A stretch of 64,000 nucleotides of DNA from positions 116,001 through 180,000 of the forward strand of contig JAUJYZ010000229.1 in the NCBI GenBank assembly GCA_033675265.1, given 5' to 3'. The notes under the pieces were generated by a model. It was not told where the DNA came from and searched no databases. It worked only from the letters and a program-made list of their open reading frames with translations. The translations under genes and the position numbers were made by a program. Shown one piece after another: positions 60,001 to 64,000 of the stretch; the first letter of the stretch is position 1; every line of letters starts with the position of its first letter. Source of the DNA: Actinostola sp. cb2023. Taxonomy: Eukaryota; Cnidaria; Anthozoa; Actiniaria; Actinostolidae.

Positions 60001-62799
60001 AGTCTCTACTAGTTTAACCGCTAGTCCCTATCAGTCTCTACTAGTTTAACCACTAGTCCCTTTCAGTCTCTACTAGTTTAACCACTAGTCCCTATCAGTC
60101 TCTACTAGTTTAACCACTAGTCCCTTTCAGTCTCTACTAGTTTAACCACTAGTCCCTATCATTCTCTACTAGTTTAACCGCTAGTCCCTATCAGTCTCTA
60201 CTAGTTTAACCGCTAGTCCCTATCAGTCTCTACTAGTTTAACCGCTAGTCCCTATCAGTCTCTACTAGTTTAACCACTAGTCCCTATCAGTTTCATTCTA
60301 CAAACTTGTTGATTGTTATTACACCGACGCAGTCTCTACTAGTTTAACCACTAGTCCCTATCAGTTTCATTCTACACACTTGTTGATTATTACACCGACG
60401 CAGTCTCTACTAGTTTAACCACTAGTCCCTATCATTCTCTACTAGTTTAACCACTAGTCCCTATCAGTCTCTACTAGTTTAACCACTAGTCCCTATCAGT
60501 CTCTACTAGTTTAACCACTAGTCCCTATCAGTCTCTACTAGTTTAACCACTAGTCCCTATCAGTCTCTACTAGTTTAACCACTAGTCCCTATCATGTAAC
60601 CCCCATCTCTCTCCTATGCAGCCAATGATGTTTAGTGTCATCATGCAACACAATGGGAGAGGGTGTTGTGTGACGACACTAAACCACAGGGTTTACAATT
60701 GCCGCATGTCACTTGCACAATGTTCCGTGATTACCCAGGATGCTTATCAGTCGTGTGTTGAAAAAAGAACAGGGATCCTGAAATAGTCGAATTGAAATGG
60801 CTGTTGCTCGGCGAGTTAAGGAAGAGACAGGGAAAAATTCACAAATATATCAAGAAGAGAGATCATGGAAGTTTGCTGAGCAAGTGGCACTTTGTTTCAC
60901 AATGATGTATTTTGGAAGAAAATCAAAGTCCAATTTCGCTTATAATTCATGGTGGTGAAATGACGTCAAAAACATACATTTTTGATTTATATGAAAAACA
61001 AATAATTCAACTAATGCCCAGAAATAGGACCTATAAGTCAGTTTACTTGAGGTTAAATTTTGAAGAGTGAGATCATGAGATCAATGTTACAAAAATTCAG
61101 AAAGTTAGAATTTTTCAAAGCAGTATCGATGTTTGCGGCCGGTTTAGGAGTCCATGGTAATAATCTATTTGACTGGTTTAGTAATATCACTCTTACTACA
61201 TGTACCTGCAGCTATTCGATGATTGTTAAATGGATCAAAGACAAAGTCCATCACTGTACTACCACACTGAATCACTGGTATGCCCGAGTCTGGTAAACGA
61301 CATGGTTTGAACACCTAGAAAAGTCAAACCACAAAAATCAATTTCCTTCACATTTTATTTTTAAATACTAAATGATTACTAAATTATTATTCAACTATGA
61401 CTTGCTTTTGATGGAAATTTAAATTATATTGTTGTATGTGAATAGTAAATAGTAAAATGAAACAAGGAATAATAATTATCGCTGTATTAACGCAAGACAC
61501 AAAGCAGATTACTCAAGCAGAAATAAATGCAGTAACTTGTAGCAGCCATATTCGTAGGACCTCTGAAATAGAATTGTATTTGCCAAGTTTCTGCTATCAT
61601 AGACAAATGAAGGGCTCCCTGCAAAAACAACATAAGTGATCTCTGATCAAAATCTAAATTCTCCTCAAGATTCTTTGAATTTCAAAGGAGATTTTGGGTT
61701 TTGATCACTTACTCTGTTCTTGCACTGGGACCCCTTCAAATGTTGATAATTATTCCTTTTTCGCAAAGGTCGTGGGTTCGATTCACATTCTAAGCCTGAT
61801 TTTTTCAGGTATTTTCTAGTAGTGTTAGACCCCTTTTGGGTTTATATATATTATTCCTTTTTACATTTTACTATTTCAAATAGGACAACGTTTCTGAAAA
61901 CAGGTGTACAGTAGATTTTATTTTATTCTAATCACATGACAAGAATCTTCACAATCTGATTGGTTAACAGCCCTTCAAATTAATGTTACCATGGTAACCA
62001 AGAGTTCAAAGTGGTGGACCATCTCCCTTAAAATAGCTAGATTAGTCATAAAAGCCAAAAAGAAATATATTTGTCTTGTAATGAACGACGAGTTGGTAAC
62101 GGAGAGGGAAATGATTTCCTACATGGACGAGAAGTCCTGGAGCGAGTTATGTAAATTAGGGTATATACATTGTGAAGTATGAGAGTGAGGCCATTGTGGT
62201 CCTTGCTCGTGTGGTGTGAAGTTAAATTTATTTGATGTAATAAAGTGAGTTGTGTGCTTGGACTTGCCACAACACAGAGTGTACTGTGTTGTTAGGACTT
62301 GAGGAAATATTAGGCACAAAGCTTTGACACACCTGATGCACTGCTATTTGTCCACCAGGACCAGCAATCAGCCAAGCAACAAACTCACTATTGACCTGTA
62401 GGCTGTCACATTCCCCAAACGTCGACATGCTCAGATTGCGTATGTTTTCAATATTGTTATTCTTGTGCATCAGCACCCCTTCAATGTGGCGGAACTTTGA
62501 TGTCTTCATACTTGAGAATAACTTTTTTATTGAACTCTGCTTGGTTGGTGGAGTTTGTTGAGCTGTTGTTCCAGCACTAGACAGTCCTGTAGGCTGCATT
62601 TATAACATGACAGTAAACAATTATATGCAACAAATGTCATTTGTGGCTTGGTACATGTAATAGCTTGAATAAAGTACTTACAACCATTGCCAAAATGGTT
62701 GGCACGACTTGCCGTTTTCTAGTATGTTCAGAAGTGTGCAGGACTAGATCTACTGGCATACAACCCCCTAGAGCTCCCTTGGTGCTCCTCCCCCTCCCC
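40799..62799 (-). CDS. CORO7 (POD-1 family): Coronin-7 (second beta-propeller and acidic tail; 5' part beyond window)
   Basis: Double-propeller coronin that acts in actin regulation and Golgi/TGN export. Twelve exons on the minus strand: 62,799-62,682 (start uncertain), 62,593-62,333, 61,314-61,206, 58,332-58,246, 53,630-53,488, 53,271-53,167, 50,245-50,157, 45,519-45,381, 45,059-44,970, 44,887-44,771, 44,148-44,013, 43,581-43,487, 40,915-40,799 (13 segments counting the uncertain first). All junctions are GT-AG and phases agree. Motifs in order: [29 protein letters not shown] repeats with [14 protein letters not shown] and [95 protein letters not shown], following the vertebrate CORO7 C-terminal half almost motif by motif. 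The C-terminal acidic DDDEW is the Arp2/3-type CA-like tail. At least seven minisatellites occupy its introns. Confidence 0.96.
40880..42330 (-). repeat. 53-bp minisatellite duplicating the 3' splice site of the last CORO7 exon
   Basis: Each unit, read on the minus strand, is TACTTGTTGTAG, then CTTGTTACAGCCATGGTAGA, AAAGTTGGGT and GCTAATATTGT. About 17 units run from the exon to 41,780. A 300-bp mobile element interrupts at 41,787-42,095, and about 4.5 more units follow. Units are almost identical; a sub-block (about 41,470-41,720 and 42,100-42,190) lacks one C (TACATGG for TACCATGG). Use of any upstream acceptor would lead to an early stop (CAGCCATGGTAG read in the shifted frame). Confidence 0.96.
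41786..42095. mobile_element. Foldback element inserted inside the 53-bp array
   Basis: TTATCATTCGACTCATTTCT..ATC at the left pairs with GATAGAAATGAGTCGAATGA..TAA near 42,004-42,026. A second inverted pair CAATTATTGAACTCGGTT / AACCTCGTCCAATAATTG follows. CAAATAACGGTCTGAGCATG..CGCA occurs twice inside. It interrupts one repeat unit after GTAACA. Confidence 0.8.
42904..43018. mobile_element. Short foldback in CORO7 last intron
   Basis: GTGTAGCTGCACAAAAGTCC..TGGCCATTGTT pairs with AACAATAGTCAGGACAATTT..GTGCAGCTACAC. About 115 bp. Confidence 0.7.
43170..43400. mobile_element. Foldback element in CORO7 last intron
   Basis: TGTGTTTGCATAGCCTGATG..CAAACACA at the left, CGTGTTTGCATAACCTGATG..CAAACACAG at the right in direct orientation. 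The centre holds inverted TTTGGGAGAA / TTCTCCCAAA and AAAACCGAGCTC / GGTTTTACGCAGAGC parts. Mixed direct and inverted structure. Confidence 0.5.
43487..43581 (-). CDS. CORO7: CORO7 exon with SQAPKEAP linker
   Basis: Acceptor TATTGTCAG, donor GTTTGT. Encodes (L)[18 protein letters not shown] then [13 protein letters not shown], matching human SQAPREAPARR...EEKSDQQKKEE. Phase 1 in, 0 out. Confidence 0.96.
43703..43990 (-). repeat. 19-bp minisatellite beside a CORO7 donor site
   Basis: About 15 units of GTTGCAAATAGGTGTGCAT with increasing divergence toward 43,990, ending about 20 bases from the donor of the 44,148-44,013 exon. The minus-strand ORFs of [14 protein letters not shown] type are repeat artefacts. 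Confidence 0.93.
44013..44148 (-). CDS. CORO7: CORO7 exon with [15 protein letters not shown]
   Basis: Acceptor TTCTGTTCAG, donor GTAAGC. Encodes [20 protein letters not shown] then [20 protein letters not shown] and ADMKS; human has FFQDDVFPDTAVIWEPVLSA. A tandem array lies within about 20 bases of each end. Confidence 0.97.
44165..44745 (-). repeat. 11-bp-based minisatellite beside a CORO7 acceptor site
   Basis: Built from CTACTGACAAC and CTACCAACACC units in irregular higher-order order. It starts about 17 bases upstream (gene sense) of the acceptor of the 44,148-44,013 exon and fills almost the whole intron up to the 44,771 donor. Confidence 0.93.
44771..44887 (-). CDS. CORO7: CORO7 exon: propeller end strand
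   Basis: Acceptor GTTTTTTAG, donor GTGTGT. Encodes [20 protein letters not shown] then [19 protein letters not shown], comparable with the DVREVELMRCLRL..VAFRLPRV segment of the human protein. Phase 0/0. Confidence 0.94.
44970..45059 (-). CDS. CORO7: CORO7 exon: [20 protein letters not shown]
   Basis: Thirty codons, acceptor TGTATTTACAG, donor GTTAGT, phase 0/0. Aligns with human KGDTRVFLYELLPESPFFLE. Confidence 0.96.
45381..45519 (-). CDS. CORO7: CORO7 exon: blade with DVAPS-type motif
   Basis: Acceptor ATATGCACAG, donor GTAAGA. Encodes [20 protein letters not shown] then [20 protein letters not shown] and VMLSGK. Phase 2 in, matching the AG left by the 50,157 exon; phase 0 out. Confidence 0.97.
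45595..45890. mobile_element. Foldback MITE in CORO7 intron
   Basis: AAGATGCCACTGTTACATTT at the left pairs with the right end CAAGTGTAACAGTGGCCTC. Inner arms CAATAAATGTA.., GAAGT.TTGTTGAGATTG and TTTTCCAAAGAAAT...GGAC match across the centre. About 290 bp. Confidence 0.8.
46122..50213 (-). repeat. 87-bp minisatellite duplicating a CORO7 exon end and its 5' splice site
   Basis: About 47 head-to-tail units. Read on the minus strand each holds GGGCTGGTCCTAATAGTGAA, CTCATCGTTGTATCAGGGTT, TGATAG, then donor GTCAGT, TTAGTGAACAATCGTTTATT, CACAG and TTTATAAT. The copy at 50,157-50,213 is the real exon end. Variation is almost confined to two sites (C/T/A within AACGATTG and ACGATGAG/ACAATGAG), plus one 2-base insertion at about 48,720. 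As 87 is a multiple of three and one minus frame lacks stops, 870- and 516-codon ORFs arise; their frame differs from the coronin frame. Confidence 0.97.
50157..50245 (-). CDS. CORO7: CORO7 exon: [16 protein letters not shown]
   Basis: Acceptor ATATTTGTAG, donor GTCAGT. Encodes [20 protein letters not shown] then ELIVVSGFD, with AG of the next Arg; human EGPGPKGGRGARIVWV..LLVSGFD. Its last about 57 bases seed the 87-bp array. Confidence 0.96.
50260..52150. other. CORO7 intron rich in dispersed repeats
   Basis: No exon seen. From about 51,465 the sequence carries fragments of the ATTATCAGCCGATAT / CCAGAAGGGGTTTATTT repeat also found at 19.6 kb, with inverted relatives (AAATAAACCCCTTTCTTGGC, CGATAAATTTTCCGCACACG) toward 52,050. 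Confidence 0.5.
52158..53012 (+). mobile_element. 855-bp hAT-like element with BED-type zinc-finger remnant
   Basis: Inverted ends CAGAGCATCTG..GAGTGCG / CGCACTCTACCAGATGCTCTA, and flanking ACATTATC / AATTTATC (6 of 8 matching), the 8-bp duplication size of hAT elements. Sub-terminal CGCACTATT motifs cluster at both ends (at least four left, four right), as hAT transposase binding sites often do. It is inserted in an older repeat whose intact form is seen at 19.65 and 51.48 kb. The interior ORF is described separately. Confidence 0.8.
52634..52828 (+). pseudogene. hAT/CGGBP1-like BED zinc-finger fragment
   Basis: 64 codons from [18 protein letters not shown] through [20 protein letters not shown] and SSCNIV. 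The pattern resembles CGGBP1 and the BED zinc finger at the N-terminus of some hAT transposases (ELxCxxCNxV). The expected second ligand pair is lost: after CSSCNIV the frame shifts, while [20 protein letters not shown] is in another frame just downstream. It is therefore a broken or internally deleted transposase N-terminus, not a host gene. Confidence 0.6.
53167..53271 (-). CDS. CORO7: CORO7 exon: WD blade [19 protein letters not shown]
   Basis: Acceptor ACTTAACAG (chosen so that IFSLCW is kept, as in human IFSLAWSPDG), donor GTAATG. Encodes 35 codons ending [10 protein letters not shown], phase 0/0. A nearer AG (TTTTCAG) would remove IFS and break the frame. Confidence 0.96.
53488..53630 (-). 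CDS. CORO7: CORO7 exon: WD blade [14 protein letters not shown]
   Basis: Acceptor CATATCGTAG, donor GTTTGT. Encodes (G)[18 protein letters not shown] then [20 protein letters not shown] and ITLEDHIEQ; a canonical GH...WD repeat. Phase 1 in, 0 out. Confidence 0.97.
53884..57552. repeat. 3.7-kb hexanucleotide array (GATGTA/GATGTG)n
   Basis: Mixture of GATGTA and GATGTG hexamers punctuated every few units by ACAAGATGTG, giving a higher-order period of about 24-42 bp. At the left end GATCTAGATCTA variants and ACATGTACATGTG occur. Every frame on both strands is nearly free of stops, which yields 200-1,259 codon ORFs of (DV)n, (CGCR)n, (TS)n, (HPHL)n or (YIHI)n. It is in a CORO7 intron, about 250 bases from the nearest exon. 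Confidence 0.96.
57553..58245. other. CORO7 intron with retroposon-type tail
   Basis: No exon seen. At about 58,070-58,150, TTAAGCGCTTTTGGGCTTCT..GGAAAAAGCGCTATATA followed by AT-rich ATTATT resembles the 3' tail shared by many invertebrate non-LTR elements and SINEs. Similar GCGC-hairpin/ATT tails lie at about 25,960-26,037. Confidence 0.5.
58246..58332 (-). CDS. CORO7: CORO7 exon: [18 protein letters not shown]
   Basis: Acceptor TTATTTGTTTAG, donor GTTTGT. Encodes (A)[18 protein letters not shown] then [10 protein letters not shown], like human ..LWRVPEGGL.E.L..P...LRGH. Phase 1/1. Confidence 0.94.
58690..60597. repeat. 32-bp minisatellite in CORO7 intron
   Basis: About 55 units of TCTCTACTAGTTTAACCGCT plus AGTCCCTATCAG, with G/A and T/C variants. 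Five times the run is broken by a larger spacer, CATTCTACACACTTGTTGAT then TGTTATTACAC.GCAG (about 58,660, 59,828, 59,935, 60,290, 60,367), so blocks were also duplicated. Each unit has an imperfect ACTAG..CTAGT palindrome. Confidence 0.95.
60600..60700. mobile_element. Foldback remnant related to 16.27 kb
   Basis: GTTTAGTGTCATCATGCAAC and GTTGTGTGACGACACTAAAC flank a short centre. It shares TTTAGTGTCGT-type arms with the inner hairpin at 16,270-16,350. Confidence 0.65.
60735..61145. mobile_element. Partial copy of the piggyBac-like element
   Basis: Roughly 80-90 percent similar by eye to 4,386-4,815 (GGGATCCTGAAATAGTCGAA, ATGATGTATTTTGGAAGAAA, AGTTTACTTGAGGTTAAA, TTTTTCAAAGCAGTATCGAT). It lacks the terminal TCAAAGGG-TTAA. 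It abuts the exon region at 61,206. Confidence 0.8.
61206..61314 (-). CDS. CORO7: CORO7 exon: start of second propeller, [13 protein letters not shown]
   Basis: Acceptor CTTTTCTAG, donor GTACAT. Encodes [20 protein letters not shown] then [16 protein letters not shown], the coronin signature (GxVLDxxWDPFNDxxIAS type). Phase 0 in, 1 out. Confidence 0.97.
61608..61740. mobile_element. 134-bp MITE, copy 3 of 3, with target duplication
   Basis: AAGGGCTCCCTGCAAAAACA at one end and TTGCACTGGGACCCCTT at the other, flanked on both sides by CAAATG, a likely 6-bp duplication. The interior matches 26,757-26,892 in reverse orientation. Confidence 0.85.
61764..61850 (+). repeat. 5'-truncated tRNA-derived SINE
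   Basis: GGTCGTGGGTTCGATTCACA is a good pol III B box (GGTTCGATTC). It is followed by the hairpin CCTGATTTTTTCAGG and a T/A-rich tail. No A box upstream, so truncated at its 5' side. Confidence 0.6.
62333..62593 (-). CDS. CORO7: CORO7 exon: linker into second propeller
   Basis: Acceptor TTATAAATGCAG, donor GTGTGT. 87 codons: [75 protein letters not shown]. Human: SKFRHTQGTVLHRD..ITNL, and SSGGQVAVLEL. Phase 0/0. Confidence 0.97.
62682..62799 (-). CDS. CORO7: Probable CORO7 linker exon (5' boundary uncertain)
   Basis: Ends at a strong donor ATGGTT/GTAAGT in phase 0, fitting the next exon. The frame before it reads [20 protein letters not shown] then AMV. The acceptor is taken as TTGCTCCAG at 62,801-62,800, but CTCTAG or CCAGTAG further in are alternatives. 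Inter-propeller linkers are poorly conserved, so homology does not confirm it. Confidence 0.55.
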
Positions 62800-62875
62800 C
62801 TGGAGCAATGTTGGTTGGAAATGTTTCTTTTGAGGTCTGACGTCATAATCTGTCAGATTACAGCAACATTTCTTC

Positions 62876-62957
62876 AGGGGGGGGAGGGGAGGGAGGGGGG
62901 GAGGGAGGGGGGGGGAGAGGGGAGGGAGAGGGGGGAGGGGGGGGGGAGGGAGAGGGG
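62876..62957 (+). repeat. G-rich GGGGAGGGAGGG tract
   Basis: About 80 bp of almost pure G with single As on the plus strand; in the coronin transcript it is C/T-rich. On the minus strand it lies about 77 bases upstream of the probable linker exon, so it could serve as a very strong polypyrimidine stretch, and the plus strand could form G-quadruplexes. Confidence 0.85.
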
Positions 62958-63069
62958 AGTGCCCCTAAAAGGGTTAGGAATGAAAATCACTGTTTTTTTA
63001 TGCAAAAATAGTCAAGCGTGCCAAGACATTTTGGCAACGATTGTAGCATAAATAGAGATTTTGAAAAAT

Positions 63070-63530
63070 CCTGCACCCTCCTGGATACTAGTCAGGTGCT
63101 CTAACCACTTAGTGCACTGGGAACTCATGTGATGAGCAAGGTCTTGGATACTAGTCAGGTGCACTAACCACTGAGCCACTGGGAACTCATGTGATGAGCG
63201 AGATCTTGGATACTAGTCAGGTGCACTAACCACTGAGCCACTAGGAACTCATGTGATGAGCAAGGTCTTGGATACTAGTCAGGTGCTCTAACCACTTAGC
63301 GTACTGGGAACTCATGTGATGAGCAAGGTCTTGGATACTAGTCAGGTGCACTAACCACTGAGCCACTGGGAACTCATGTGATGAGCAAGGTCTTGGATAC
63401 TAGTCAGGTGCTCTAATCACTTAGCACACTGGGAACTCATGTGATGAGCAAGGTCTTGGATACTAGTCAGGTGCTCTAATCACTTAGCGCACTGGGAACT
63501 CATGTGATGAGCAAGGTCTTGGATTGTATT
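63070..63530 (-). repeat. 62-bp tandem array of a tRNA-like 5' half, about 7 copies
   Basis: Read on the minus strand each unit has GTTCCCAGTGGCTCAGTGGT, TAGTGCACCTGACTAGTATC and CAAGACCTTGCTCATCACAT. TGGCTCAGTGG fits the pol III A box. Units alternate between two variants (TGCACTAACCACTGAGCCAC and TGCTCTAACCACTTAGCGCA on plus). No B box inside the unit. Confidence 0.85.
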
Positions 63531-63635
63531 AATACCTAGGTGAATGTATCTTAGCTAAGGAGAATAAATCATGCGAGTTTTCAATTGTACGTAATACTAT
63601 GTTATAATGTAATTTGTGGCTTGGTAATAGTTCGC

Positions 63636-63715
63636 TTACACATGAGCTCCCAGTGGTTAGAGCACCTGACTAGTATCCAGGAGGTCACAGGTTCAAATCT
63701 GATTGGGAGACTTTC
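63636..63715 (+). repeat. tRNA-derived SINE head with A and B boxes
   Basis: GAGCTCCCAGTGGTTAGAGC..ACCTGACTAG, then AGGAGGTCACAGGTTCAAAT..CTGATTGGGAG. It has a cloverleaf-like order: D-arm GTGGTTAGAGCAC, anticodon-like CCTGACTAGTATCCAGG with loop AGT, T-arm GGTTCAAAT. Arms mispair and the acceptor stem is poor, so it is a SINE relic and not a working tRNA gene. It is the sense counterpart of the antisense units at 63,070-63,530. Confidence 0.65.
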
Positions 63716-63849
63716 TTTAATCTTGATGAAATGCAACACATTACTTCAATGATATGACACTGATGGTGTTTGGCTATAATTGGCAGTTTCACTTCACGAT
63801 GGCAGGAATGACCGCTGGATGGGTAGGTGGTTTGTGAATAATCATTTAA

Positions 63850-63856
63850 CAATAAC

Positions 63857-63905
<49 letters not shown>

Positions 63906-64000
63906 TCAATAATAATAATAATAATAATATCAATAATAATAATAATAATAATATCAATAATAATAATAATATCAATAATAATAATAATATCAATAATAAT
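63850..64000. repeat. (AAT)n microsatellite with TATCAA interruptions
   Basis: AAT units to the window edge, broken several times by ATATCAATAAT. The poly-Leu ORF on the minus strand is a repeat product. Confidence 0.95.

Noticed and set aside
63636..63715. Functional tRNA-Thr(AGT) gene
   Set aside because: A and B boxes are present, but anticodon stem and acceptor stem mispair and fragments recur as repeats. A SINE head is the better reading.

Overview
The window is nuclear DNA from a metazoan. All four recognisable genes are split by GT-AG introns and encode animal proteins: CBP/p300, an ADCY9-type adenylyl cyclase, UFM1 and coronin-7. The DNA is AT-rich and packed with short foldback DNA transposons, TTAA-flanked elements, tRNA-derived SINE fragments, microsatellites and minisatellites. 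That points to a marine-invertebrate type of genome. A sponge or cnidarian is my guess; the species cannot be fixed from the sequence alone.

Layout. (1) 1-9.7 kb, minus strand: the 5' part of a CBP/p300 co-activator gene. Nine exons cover the N-terminus, the TAZ1 zinc domain and the whole KIX domain; the bromodomain/HAT half lies beyond base 1. Its introns hold a piggyBac-like element, a 530-bp element with an acidic ORF, and several foldbacks. (2) 9.7-29.7 kb: no host gene recognised. It holds the CBP upstream region, long microsatellites, many MITE-like palindromes, and a 3.4-kb DNA transposon (22,885-26,260) with 0.9-kb internal inverted arms and a small two-exon gene. (3) 29.8-33.3 kb, minus: an ADCY9-like adenylyl cyclase in one very long exon, broken by a single extra base in the C1 catalytic domain. 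(4) 34.4-38.8 kb, plus: a complete six-exon UFM1 gene, divergent from the cyclase, whose ATG is assembled by splicing. An 82-base C homopolymer lies in the divergent intergenic region. (5) 40.8-62.8 kb, minus: the second beta-propeller and acidic tail of coronin-7 in 12 exons; the first propeller lies past 64 kb. UFM1 and coronin-7 converge.

The most unusual feature is the coronin-7 gene. Its introns carry at least seven tandem arrays, roughly 12 kb in total, and four of them abut splice sites. A 53-bp array of about 22 units repeats the 3' splice site and first 30 bases of the last exon. An 87-bp array of about 47 units repeats an exon end together with its 5' splice site. A 136-nt exon sits between two more arrays. 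The pre-mRNA therefore carries dozens of decoy splice sites.

The four genes have unrelated jobs (transcription co-activation, cAMP synthesis, ufmylation, actin/Golgi trafficking), and no functional cluster is implied. Very long ORFs inside tandem arrays (46-50 kb and 53.8-57.6 kb) are judged non-coding. No rRNA gene, intact tRNA gene or CRISPR array was seen.
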